Positions 1 to 7,646 of a DNA stretch of 64,000 nucleotides are shown here, piece after piece. The position numbers and the translations under genes are program-made. The first letter of the stretch is position 1, and each line of letters starts with the position of its first letter. The stretch is from assembly GCF_029215985.1 (NCBI RefSeq), contig NZ_JAEMVC010000004.1:48223-112222 (forward strand), given 5' to 3'. The notes under the pieces are model-generated. The model searched no databases, had not been told where the DNA came from, and saw only the letters and a program-made list of their open reading frames with translations. Source of the stretch: Sulfurimonas sp. SAG-AH-194-C21. Its GTDB lineage: Bacteria > Campylobacterota > Campylobacteria > Campylobacterales > Sulfurimonadaceae.

Positions 1-861
1 ATAGATAAGATAAAAATAGCACAGTTTAATACAAATACTCTGCGTTTAGTTATACAAAATAGATATAAACTCTCTATTAGTTTTAAAAAAGATAAAAATT
101 CTCTTGTTGTACACATTAAAAAAATCAAGAAATCAAAATATATAGCACCTACTCCACATGGAATAACACCAAAGTCAGTTAAGAGAAATAAGGTTATAGT
201 AATTGATGCTGGACATGGTGGTAAAGACCCTGGTGCAGTGGGATACAAAAAATATAGAGAGAAAGTTGTAGTTCTTCAAATCGCACAAGAGTTAAAGAGA
301 GTACTGAGTAGTCGTGGTTATAAGGTCCACATGACACGTGACTCAGATAAATTTGTAAAACTTAGAAACAGAACACGCTTTGCAAATAAAAAAAAGGCAG
401 ACCTTTTTATAAGTATTCATGCAAATGCAGTCGGCAAAAAAATTGCTCAAAAAGTACATGGTATAGAGTGCTACTTTTTAGCTAAATCACGGTCTTCTCG
501 TGCTAAAAAAGTAGCTGCAAGTGAAAATAGAGCTGATCTTTCAGACATGGGTTTTTATGGTAAAGATACATTTTTAAGTACACTTAATTCACATAATATA
601 GTTGCAGCAAATAAGTTAGCTATAGATTTACAACGCGGTGCACTTGGAAGTTTAAAAAAGAGTTTTAAAAATGTAAAAGATGCTGGTGTTAGAGAAGGAC
701 CATTTTGGGTTTTAGTTGGAGCACAGATGCCAGCTGTTTTAGTTGAAGTTGGATTTATTACAAATCCGAAAGAGGCAAAACGACTCGTTAACCGCAAGTA
801 CCAAAAGTCTATGGCACTTGGGCTTGCTAATGGAGTAGAGCGATACTTTCGAAACAACTAA
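1..861 (+). CDS. N-acetylmuramoyl-L-alanine amidase, 5' end outside window
   Basis: Zinc-dependent amidase_3 family enzyme that cleaves the amide bond between N-acetylmuramic acid and the stem peptide of peptidoglycan in the periplasm. The frame is open from base 1, so the gene starts before the window; an ATG at 238 falls inside the catalytic domain and cannot be the start. Visible catalytic features are DAGHGGKDPGA (first zinc His), the Glu in REKVVVL, SIHANA (second zinc His) and the C-terminal VEVGFITNPKEA with the catalytic Glu. The first 60 residues in the window are basic and look like the tail of an AMIN-type targeting region. The domain is complete and ends 100 bases before a convergent gene. 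Confidence 0.93.
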   Translation: MDKIKIAQFNTNTLRLVIQNRYKLSISFKKDKNSLVVHIKKIKKSKYIAPTPHGITPKSVKRNKVIVIDAGHGGKDPGAVGYKKYREKVVVLQIAQELKRVLSSRGYKVHMTRDSDKFVKLRNRTRFANKKKADLFISIHANAVGKKIAQKVHGIECYFLAKSRSSRAKKVAASENRADLSDMGFYGKDTFLSTLNSHNIVAANKLAIDLQRGALGSLKKSFKNVKDAGVREGPFWVLVGAQMPAVLVEVGFITNPKEAKRLVNRKYQKSMALGLANGVERYFRNN

Positions 862-865
862 TTAT

Positions 866-895
866 CAGTATACTGAGCAAAAGCTCATTATACTG
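866..895. repeat. Inverted repeat / hairpin after amidase gene
   Basis: CAGTATA-C-TGAGC, a loop of AAAA, then GCTCA-T-TATACTG: a 12-bp stem with one mismatch. It begins a few bases after the amidase stop. It has no T tract, so it is at best a weak terminator or an mRNA 3'-end stabiliser. It abuts a second palindrome. Confidence 0.6.
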
Positions 896-916
896 GTAGG
901 GACTTAAAGTCCCTAC
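896..916. repeat. Perfect 10-bp palindrome between convergent genes
   Basis: GTAGGGACTT, one central A, then the exact complement AAGTCCCTAC. It directly follows the hairpin at 866-895 and lies between the amidase and the DHH phosphoesterase, so it could end transcription from either side. It may instead be a REP-like dispersed palindrome; I found no second copy in the window. Confidence 0.6.
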
Positions 917-918
917 AA

Positions 919-928
919 CCCCCCCCCC
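919..928. repeat. Homopolymeric C10 tract
   Basis: Ten consecutive C residues in otherwise AT-rich DNA, just after the palindrome. G/C homopolymers of this length are typical slip-strand sites in Campylobacterota. This one lies between two 3' ends, not in a promoter or reading frame. Confidence 0.85.
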
Positions 929-961
929 TAAAGCTATAAAAAGTAAACTTTTTAAGAAGCC

Positions 962-2050
962 TTATCCTTCTAAATCCTCTTTCTTCCACTCTAGTTTTCC
1001 ATGAACAGACTCTTTATCACTTATGAGATACTCTATCTGCTCTTTTACCTTAGCGTACTTATACTGCTCTTTAAAATGAGGGATTCTTCCACCTGAAGCA
1101 TTAGGATGTCCACCACCACCAGCCCACTCTTTAGCAATGAGGGCAACACTCACTTTATAGTCTGCTCTAAGACTCATAGCACCCTTAAAACTTATATCTA
1201 CGATAAAATCATACTCAGGGTAAGCTACTAAAAAACCATTTCCTACGATAGAAGTATTACCAACTGCATAAGAGAGGTAACCCTTATAGCCTTTATAGTA
1301 GATAGTATTGTCTTTTCTTTGCGAACCAAGTAGTTTAACAACATAGTCTGTTGCAAGATTATCAAGTGTATCATTCTTCTCATGTGTGAAAAAAGCTTTT
1401 TTGATAAGGTGAATTTTCTCATCAAGTACTATCGGTGCATCTTCTTCATTGATGTATTTTACAGCCTCTTCTAAAAGAGTAAGTTTATATGTATTGTCTT
1501 CGTTTGCAAACATAATGCGGTTAAGCTCTCTTGTTTCTGTAACAAGGCGCATACATACTTTACCGTACTCAAAGTTATCATGTTGCTCTTTTTTCCATAA
1601 GTCTACTGCGTTTACTATATCTACATACTTACACATCCACTCAGGTTCATCAAAGTCAAAGTGCTCTTTTACATAATCATAGACTATCTTTGTAGCACAA
1701 CGCTCAGTATCAAGGTAGTACCACTCATGCTTTTTAGCAGACTCAGCACCACTTCCATGATGGTCAAGTAAAATGAGTTTAACATCAAGTTTAGCGGAGT
1801 TGAGTTTTGCTACTTCCTCAGTCAACCAGCGAGACTCATCTGCCGTAAGGTTCAAGTCACTTATAAGTACCATTGAAGCAGATTTTTCCGTCTTGATATT
1901 ATCTAAAATTATTGTTAGTTTTGATTTTACTTCAGGACCATAGTTCGCATTGTAGTTGTACTTTGTATAGGGTGTGTACTTCATCACAAGTTGACAGCTG
2001 TAGCCATCAAGGTCAATATGAGAGAGGTGGTGGATAGTTCTATTATTCAT
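962..2050 (-). CDS. DHH-family phosphoesterase (NrnB-like)
   Basis: Cytoplasmic metal-dependent phosphoesterase of the DHH superfamily, 362 residues. Seen: SHIDLDGYSC near the N-terminus (DHH motif I), the Asp-rich stretch around residue 65, LLDHHGSG near residue 95 (the DHH signature), and GGGGHPNASGG near residue 315, the glycine-rich DHHA1-type substrate loop. Relatives degrade short oligoribonucleotides (nanoRNases) or hydrolyse cyclic nucleotides; the sequence does not decide between these. It converges on the amidase gene. An AAAGGA ribosome site precedes the ATG. It is separated from flhA by 35 bases on the same strand and may be co-transcribed with it. Confidence 0.85.
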   Translation of the reverse strand: MNNRTIHHLSHIDLDGYSCQLVMKYTPYTKYNYNANYGPEVKSKLTIILDNIKTEKSASMVLISDLNLTADESRWLTEEVAKLNSAKLDVKLILLDHHGSGAESAKKHEWYYLDTERCATKIVYDYVKEHFDFDEPEWMCKYVDIVNAVDLWKKEQHDNFEYGKVCMRLVTETRELNRIMFANEDNTYKLTLLEEAVKYINEEDAPIVLDEKIHLIKKAFFTHEKNDTLDNLATDYVVKLLGSQRKDNTIYYKGYKGYLSYAVGNTSIVGNGFLVAYPEYDFIVDISFKGAMSLRADYKVSVALIAKEWAGGGGHPNASGGRIPHFKEQYKYAKVKEQIEYLISDKESVHGKLEWKKEDLEG

Positions 2051-2085
2051 AATTTATTATTTCCTTTTATATTAGTTTATATTTA

Positions 2086-4251
2086 TTAAAGATCAACAAC
2101 GATAGAGCCTAGTACTTCAAAAGTAGCATTAGAATCTATCTCTGCATGTGAGAGTGTAACTATGTCGAGTGAGAAACGCTCAAATATCTCAGCAACACCA
2201 CGACGAAGTTGCGGATCAACGATAACAACAACAGGACTTATCCCTTTTTGAAGAAGCTCAGCCGCTTTATCGCTTGTTGCTTGGATAAGAGCATTTATCT
2301 CACCTACATTTAGCATTAAGTTTCTCACACCATCTTGTTCAACAGACTTTTGGAGTAGTTTTTGTTCTGAATTTGTGTCAAATGTTAAAAGTCTTACTAC
2401 ATTATCATCACTTGAATAAATTTGTGTGATGACTCGTGATAGTTTTGCACGTACTTGTTCTGTAATGAGTTCAACATTTTTAGTAAACTCTGCTATGTCT
2501 GCAATGGTCTCTAAGATAGTAAGCATATCTTTAAGTGGAATATTTTCATGAAGAAGCCCTTTAAGCACTCTTTGAATAAGCCCAATACTTGCTACTTTCA
2601 TAACATCATCAATGATAACAGGAAAAGAGTCCTTGATTTTATCAATGAGTGTTTGTACTTCTTGACGAGTAAGTAAGTCCTCAGCGTTGCGTTTAATGAG
2701 TTCACTCATATGTGTGGAGATAACAGTTGAGGCATCAACAACTGTATATCCATTTATGATTGCATCTTCTTTATCTTCTGGCATTATCCATAAAGCATCC
2801 AAACCAAATGCAGGCTCTTTTGTTTTGTCCCCGTTTATCTCACCTGTTGCCATACCACTATCCATGGCCAGAAACTTATCTGGTTGGATACTACCATCAC
2901 CGATACTTATACCCTTAAGAAGGATTTGGTACTGCTGTGGTTCTAGGTGCAAGTTATCACGAATCCGAACTTGCGGCATTAAAAAACCAAAATCACTAGC
3001 AATTTTTCTACGCATTGAACGGATACGTTCTAGGAGGTCTCCACCTTGTCCACTGTCTGCGAGTTTTATGAGTTGATACCCAAGGGTGAGTTCTAGCATT
3101 TCAACTTTTAGTATGTCTTCTAAGGCAGTCTCTTCTTCTTTGGCTATCTCTTCATGTGTCTTTTTAGGTTTGATTCTTTCATTTTCTTCTTGTTTTTGAC
3201 GCGAGTTTTTTGCAAAGTTATCTACATCTAAGATACTAAGTTCCCCTTTATCATACTTATAAATCATCCATCCAAGACCTGCAAATAAAATGCCAACAAG
3301 ACCCATAGAAGCAGTAGGAAGACCTGGAACAAGTGCAAAAAGTATCATAATAAACCCAACAATCATCATGATTTTTGAGTTACCAACCATCTGGTTGATT
3401 GTTCCCTCTGCAAAATTATCTCCATCACTAGAACTTCTAGTAATCATAATACCCGTAGCAGTTGAGATAATAAGGGCTGGAATTTGACCTACTAAACCAT
3501 CACCGATAGTAAGGAGTGTAAAAGTAGAGGCAGCTTCTCCAACAGGCATGTCATGCTGAAAAACACCGATAAGAAATCCACCGATGATATTTATCAGTGT
3601 GATGATTATTCCCGCAACCGCGTCACCTTTTACAAACTTAGAAGAACCGTCCATCGCTCCATAAAAGTTTGCATCTTGGAGGATTTCAGCACGGCGTTGT
3701 TTAGCCTCTGCATCATCGATAAGTCCTGCGTTTAGGTCCGCGTCAACTGCCATCTGCTTACCAGGCATAGAATCAAGTACAAAACGAGCTGCTACCTCTG
3801 CAACTCGAGTAGAACCTTTTGTAATAACCATAAAGTTGATGAGTACTAAAATAGAGAAGACGATGATACCGATAACATAATTTCCACCAACAACAAAATC
3901 ACCAAAACTGGTAATAATATCACTCATGTATTCAGGTCCATCCGCTCCATGACTTAAAATCATTCTTGTTGTAGCGATGTTTAGAGAGAGTCTAAAGAGT
4001 GTTAAAATCAAAATAAGAGTTGGAAAAGTAGTTAAGTCTGTTGGTTTTGGAACATAAAGCGAAATAAGAAGAATCAAAACGGCAAAGGCCATAGATACTG
4101 TAAGTAATACATCAAGTATAGCAGAAGGAAGTGGCACGATAATAATCGCTAAAATTGCCATTACAAAAATAACGACACTTAAATCTTTTTGCCCGAGTAA
4201 AAAGTTAAGAGTAATTCCGACTTGCTGTCTTAATGTCCGTTTTTTTGCCAA
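2086..4251 (-). CDS. flhA: Flagellar type III export protein FlhA
   Basis: Integral inner-membrane component of the flagellar export gate, 721 residues, normal family length. The N-terminal half carries about eight hydrophobic segments; the conserved FHIPEP-family block TLFRLSLNIATTRMILSHG and the cytoplasmic loop with KQMAVDADLNAGLID are clear. The C-terminal half is the soluble substrate/chaperone-docking domain. The start codon is TTG (4251): no in-frame ATG lies before the conserved N-terminus and MAKKRTL is a typical basic start. It follows the Rrf2 gene by 14 bases on the same strand, an order also found in Campylobacter as I recall. Confidence 0.97.
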   Translation of the reverse strand: MAKKRTLRQQVGITLNFLLGQKDLSVVIFVMAILAIIIVPLPSAILDVLLTVSMAFAVLILLISLYVPKPTDLTTFPTLILILTLFRLSLNIATTRMILSHGADGPEYMSDIITSFGDFVVGGNYVIGIIVFSILVLINFMVITKGSTRVAEVAARFVLDSMPGKQMAVDADLNAGLIDDAEAKQRRAEILQDANFYGAMDGSSKFVKGDAVAGIIITLINIIGGFLIGVFQHDMPVGEAASTFTLLTIGDGLVGQIPALIISTATGIMITRSSSDGDNFAEGTINQMVGNSKIMMIVGFIMILFALVPGLPTASMGLVGILFAGLGWMIYKYDKGELSILDVDNFAKNSRQKQEENERIKPKKTHEEIAKEEETALEDILKVEMLELTLGYQLIKLADSGQGGDLLERIRSMRRKIASDFGFLMPQVRIRDNLHLEPQQYQILLKGISIGDGSIQPDKFLAMDSGMATGEINGDKTKEPAFGLDALWIMPEDKEDAIINGYTVVDASTVISTHMSELIKRNAEDLLTRQEVQTLIDKIKDSFPVIIDDVMKVASIGLIQRVLKGLLHENIPLKDMLTILETIADIAEFTKNVELITEQVRAKLSRVITQIYSSDDNVVRLLTFDTNSEQKLLQKSVEQDGVRNLMLNVGEINALIQATSDKAAELLQKGISPVVVIVDPQLRRGVAEIFERFSLDIVTLSHAEIDSNATFEVLGSIVVDL

Positions 4252-4265
4252 CTTACTACTGCTCT

Positions 4266-4670
4266 CTACTCTTCTACTATGTCAGCTAAAGTAAGGTCTT
4301 GTAAAAAAGAGTCTATTTTACCTTGGAGTTTATGTAAAAAAGGCCAGATAGAGCAGACACTTGCTTGTTCTGATGGACAATTTTTCTCAGATGGAGCACA
4401 CTCAAAAACAGCAGGTGCTTTTCCTTCAACGCAGGACATTACATCTAGCATACTTATGTCTTGTGTCTCTTTATCAAGAGCAAAACCACCTTTAGCACCT
4501 TTATAGGACTTTAAGATACCTGCTTTTGCGAGTGACTGTAAGATTTTAGCTAAGAAACTTTTAGGAATCGAGAGCTCACGTGAAAGTGTTTCACTGTCCA
4601 TTGGCTCTTTTGCAGATGATAGAAGTATTAAAGAGAGTATTGCATACTCACTTGCACGGGTAATTAGCAT
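4266..4670 (-). CDS. Rrf2-family transcriptional regulator
   Basis: 134-residue winged-helix repressor/activator of the Rrf2 family (IscR, NsrR, CymR relatives). The N-terminal ITRASEYAILSLI and the recognition-helix region IPKSFLAKILQSLAKAGILKS followed by the wing KGAKGGF are characteristic. Three cysteines in the C-terminal part are spaced C-x6-C-x7-C, suitable for binding an iron-sulfur cluster, so it may sense iron, NO or redox state. No Shine-Dalgarno is visible and a TATACT box lies 3 bases upstream of the ATG, so its message may have a very short or no leader. It is divergent from rpsO and upstream of flhA. Confidence 0.9.
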   Translation of the reverse strand: MLITRASEYAILSLILLSSAKEPMDSETLSRELSIPKSFLAKILQSLAKAGILKSYKGAKGGFALDKETQDISMLDVMSCVEGKAPAVFECAPSEKNCPSEQASVCSIWPFLHKLQGKIDSFLQDLTLADIVEE

Positions 4671-4759
4671 GATAGTATACTTTATATATGAATTTAGGAT
4701 TTATTATATCTAAAAAACTTAAAAAATATCAGTATCTATGTCTTTAAAGTTTATTTAGC

Positions 4760-4765
4760 TATAAT
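4760..4765 (+). promoter_or_regulatory. Sigma-70 type -10 box for rpsO
   Basis: Perfect TATAAT, 63 bases before the rpsO start. The upstream DNA is T-rich with no clear -35, normal for Campylobacterota housekeeping promoters. It implies an untranslated leader of about 57 bases. Confidence 0.6.
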
Positions 4766-4828
4766 CCCAACTCAGCTTCACATTTATTTATGTGAATGTT
4801 AGATTTATATACCCATCAGGAGGCTATT

Positions 4829-5104
4829 ATGGCTTTAGATTCGGCTAAAAAACAAGAAATTGTTACAAAATACGGACGTAATGACAACGACACTGGTTCT
4901 AGTGAAGTTCAAATTGCATTATTAACTACAAGAATTGCAGAGTTAACTGAGCACTTAAAGATTTTCAAAAAAGATCATGCATCACGTTTAGGACTTCTTA
5001 AACTTGTTGGTAAACGTCGTCGTTTAATGAGATACTTCAAGCGTGTTAACAAAGAAGCATATCTTAACCTTGTAGAGTCTCTACAAATCCGTGATAACAT
5101 CTAG
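4829..5104 (+). CDS. rpsO: 30S ribosomal protein S15
   Basis: Small-subunit protein that binds the central domain of 16S rRNA early in assembly. The protein has about 91 residues. The family block [26 protein letters not shown] is present and ends normally. I chose the ATG at 4829 because the CAGGAGG ribosome site is placed correctly upstream of it and [11 protein letters not shown] is the usual S15 N-terminus; an in-frame ATG at 4796 would add 11 unrelated residues. It is a monocistronic unit with its own promoter and a strong hairpin after the stop. Confidence 0.97.
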   Translation: MALDSAKKQEIVTKYGRNDNDTGSSEVQIALLTTRIAELTEHLKIFKKDHASRLGLLKLVGKRRRLMRYFKRVNKEAYLNLVESLQIRDNI

Positions 5105-5120
5105 TTTCACACTTTTTCTA

Positions 5121-5150
5121 ACGCTTAAAACTACTTAAAGTTTTAAGCGT
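5121..5150 (+). terminator. Hairpin terminator after rpsO
   Basis: ACGCTTAAAAC, 8-base loop, GTTTTAAGCGT: an exact 11-bp stem starting 17 bases after the rpsO stop. It is not followed by a T run, so it is not a textbook intrinsic terminator, but the position and perfect stem support a 3' end here. Confidence 0.6.
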
Positions 5151-5194
5151 ATCCCCCAAGTAACAGTCATTTCTCACTATTTGCCAATAAATAA

Positions 5195-5220
5195 TAAAAA
5201 TTCCTTAAATTTCACGATAA
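5195..5220 (+). promoter_or_regulatory. Possible FliA (sigma-28) promoter for chemosensory operon
   Basis: TAAA, 14 bases, then CACGATAA, close to the FliA pattern TAAA-N15-GCCGATAA, 76 bases upstream of the first gene of the operon. This would link the operon to flagellar regulation. The motif was found by eye in AT-rich DNA, so a chance match is possible. Confidence 0.35.
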
Positions 5221-5295
5221 ATACAACTAATTCAATTTTAATTTAGTTTACAAAGAGTACCATCATATCAATTGAATTTTATATGGAGGTTTATA

Positions 5296-5724
5296 ATGTC
5301 GACAAATGATAAAGATATTGGTACTGAAGGTCTAACATATTTAGATGATGGAGAAGTACTATACACTGATTTGTATCTTCTATCTGAGACTGATGAAAAG
5401 GGTATAGTAAGTTATGCTAGTGATTCTTTTTTAAAAGTTGCAAATATGAAGGAAAGTGATCTAATAGGTCAACCACATAATGTTGTTAGACATCCAGATA
5501 TGCCAAGAGCTGCTTTTAAATCACTTTGGGATGATGTTCAAACAAAAGGTTTTTGGACAGGTTATGTTAAAAACCAGCGTAAAGGCGGAGGATATTACTG
5601 GGTATATGCAACAGTACTCCGTTCAGTTGATAAAAGTGGAAATACAAAATATGTTTCAATACGAGTTAAACCTTCACGTGAAGATATTCAAAAAGCTGCT
5701 GAGCTTTATGCAACATTAGATTAA
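5296..5724 (+). CDS. Aer/CetB-like PAS redox sensor, soluble
   Basis: 142-residue protein that is essentially one PAS domain. The stretch GQPHNVVRHPDMPRAAF followed by GFWTGYVKNQRKGGGYYWV closely follows the FAD-binding PAS of Aer and CetB; Arg65, His66 and Asp68 correspond to the RHPD residues known to matter for FAD in Aer, and Trp87 is in the matching place. There is no transmembrane segment, HAMP or signalling domain. I chose the ATG at 5296 because GGAGG lies just upstream; an in-frame ATG at 5272 has no such site. It is the first gene of the operon and 17 bases before the soluble receptor, which suggests a CetA/CetB-like split sensor-transducer pair. FAD binding is inferred. Confidence 0.85.
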   Translation: MSTNDKDIGTEGLTYLDDGEVLYTDLYLLSETDEKGIVSYASDSFLKVANMKESDLIGQPHNVVRHPDMPRAAFKSLWDDVQTKGFWTGYVKNQRKGGGYYWVYATVLRSVDKSGNTKYVSIRVKPSREDIQKAAELYATLD

Positions 5725-5741
5725 GATAAAAGGATTATAAA

Positions 5742-7631
5742 ATGGCATTAATGAAAAAAAATGGTTCGGGCTCATCTTCTGCAGTTGTATCTTCAGGTGG
5801 AGTCGATAAACGCAAGCAGAGAACATTAGCAAAACAACAACAAATTAGTGAGAGTATCGCTGGTGTTTCTATGAGTATTTTAGAAAATGCTCAAGAGAGT
5901 GTAAGTGCAATCGAAGAGTTGAAATCTTCAATGGAACAGATAGCAACAGCTGCTGAAGAAAATAGTGGAGCAAGTGAGCAAGCACTTTCAAATGTGAAGA
6001 ACATTAGTTCAAACATTGGTAAAATGACTACAACTATTAATGCAGTAACAGCATCAACGCTTTCTGCTGGTGAAAGTATTATGTCAGCTGTTAGTAAAAT
6101 CAATGTAAGTGTTGATAGAATGGGAAGTGCAGTAAATGTTGCAAAAGAGTCTTCTAAAAAAAGTGAAGAGCTCAAAGAATCTTCACAAAATATTGGAAAT
6201 GCAGTTGGCTTTATCGCAAAGATTGCTGATCAAACAAATTTACTTGCATTAAATGCAGCTATTGAAGCAAGTCGCGCAAAAGAGCATGGTAAAGGTTTTG
6301 CAGTTGTAGCTGATGAAACACGTGCTTTAGCGGGTGAGAGTGAGAAAAATGCTGAGTTTATTTCAGAACTAGTGAATAAAATTCAGACAAGTATTGATGC
6401 TATTATTAAAAGTATTGGTGCAACGACAGATATTATTTCTGGAAATGGTTCTAAGGGTAATGCCTTAGCTCTAAAGATGGAAGAACTTACAAAAATTGCA
6501 GTTTACTCAGTAGAGGCTGCTAGAAGTATAGGTTCATATACAAGTCAGCTTGGTGATTTTATTGAAAAGATTAATACTGGTTCTGGTGATATAGCAAAAG
6601 CATCAGGTGAGATAGCACTTTCAGTTGAAAAAACGCTTAACTCTATAGAGGTTCAGTCTGATGCACTTGGACAAACTGAAGATGATATAAAAGAACTCTC
6701 AAACCTTGCAGAAGAGTTAAAATACTCAACTGATACTATGAAGTCTGCTGAAGATATTGCACTGAGTGCAGATACTATTAGTGCTTCAATGGATGAGATT
6801 CAAAATGCACTTGAAGATGTAACAAGTTCACTCAACCAAATGGAAGAGTCATCTCAAAATACTAATCAGAGTGCGTTAAATAATAAAGAACTTGTTGAAG
6901 CAGGACTCTTAACAGCTAAAGATATTGATAAACTTATAGAAATCGCAAGAAGAAACTTTGACCTTTTAAAAGTATCGTTTAATGAGGTTAAATCATCGGT
7001 TGTTGAGATTAAAACATCATTTGGTGACTCAATAGAAGAAGGAAATACTGCAGGAACCGAGTTAAATATAATCGTTAAAGAGACAAAAAGTGTTGATAAA
7101 ACAGTTGGAAATATCTCTAATTCTATCGTACAGTTAAATATGCTTGCTATTAGTGGTTCTATTGAAGCTGCTCGTGCTGGTGACTTTGGAAAAGGTTTTG
7201 CAGTTGTTTCAGCTGACATTAGAAACTTAGCAAAAGATTCTGAAAGTAATACTGAAAAAATTAATGATATCGTTGAGTCGATGAATTCTGAAATAGATAC
7301 AGTTAAAACAGACTGGGGTGATTTACTACATTCTCAAGGTACAGAAGAGGGGAATATTGATTCTCTTGTTAATGATATAACAGTTATTACAGATGTTCTT
7401 GTTGATTTACTAGATAAATATACAGGACTTAAAGCTGCAAATGATCAAAATCTAGAAGGTATGAATCAGGTGATGATTGGTATTAGTGAGATTCAAAAAG
7501 CAGTGGAACTCAGTGCTAAAAATGCAAGTGAATCACGTAAAGCAAGTGAGTTGATTATAGATACTGTGACACATATCGGTGAAGGTGTTGAAGAGTTAGC
7601 AGTTATGGCAGATGAGCTACAACAAGGTTAA
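5742..7631 (+). CDS. Soluble chemoreceptor with two tandem signalling domains
   Basis: 629-residue methyl-accepting chemotaxis protein without any hydrophobic membrane segment or recognisable ligand-binding domain. It is almost all heptad-type helix. A canonical signalling tip is at about 155-200 (IADQTNLLALNAAIEAS, GKGFAVVADETRALA). A second, more divergent tip is at about 455-505 (LNMLAISGSIEAARAG, GKGFAVVSADIRNLA), in which the usual QTN is QLN and NA is SG. The architecture resembles Vibrio cholerae DosM, a double-signalling-domain receptor of cytoplasmic arrays. Residues 1-35 form a Ser/Gly-rich then basic tail (DKRKQR) outside the coiled coil. The preceding PAS protein probably supplies the sensory input. 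Confidence 0.92.
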   Translation: MALMKKNGSGSSSAVVSSGGVDKRKQRTLAKQQQISESIAGVSMSILENAQESVSAIEELKSSMEQIATAAEENSGASEQALSNVKNISSNIGKMTTTINAVTASTLSAGESIMSAVSKINVSVDRMGSAVNVAKESSKKSEELKESSQNIGNAVGFIAKIADQTNLLALNAAIEASRAKEHGKGFAVVADETRALAGESEKNAEFISELVNKIQTSIDAIIKSIGATTDIISGNGSKGNALALKMEELTKIAVYSVEAARSIGSYTSQLGDFIEKINTGSGDIAKASGEIALSVEKTLNSIEVQSDALGQTEDDIKELSNLAEELKYSTDTMKSAEDIALSADTISASMDEIQNALEDVTSSLNQMEESSQNTNQSALNNKELVEAGLLTAKDIDKLIEIARRNFDLLKVSFNEVKSSVVEIKTSFGDSIEEGNTAGTELNIIVKETKSVDKTVGNISNSIVQLNMLAISGSIEAARAGDFGKGFAVVSADIRNLAKDSESNTEKINDIVESMNSEIDTVKTDWGDLLHSQGTEEGNIDSLVNDITVITDVLVDLLDKYTGLKAANDQNLEGMNQVMIGISEIQKAVELSAKNASESRKASELIIDTVTHIGEGVEELAVMADELQQG

Positions 7632-7646
7632 AAATAGGTGCAAATT

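Noticed and set aside
4575-4595. CACGTG core and a GTGAAA...TTTCAC inverted repeat resembling ParB parS sites
   Set aside because: It lies in the Rrf2 coding region and matches only about 10 of 16 bases of the parS consensus, all of them in or beside the core.
5673-5682. TTCACGTGAA palindrome, again parS-like
   Set aside because: Only the central 10 bases match and it encodes the conserved PSRED stretch of the PAS protein; no flanking consensus.
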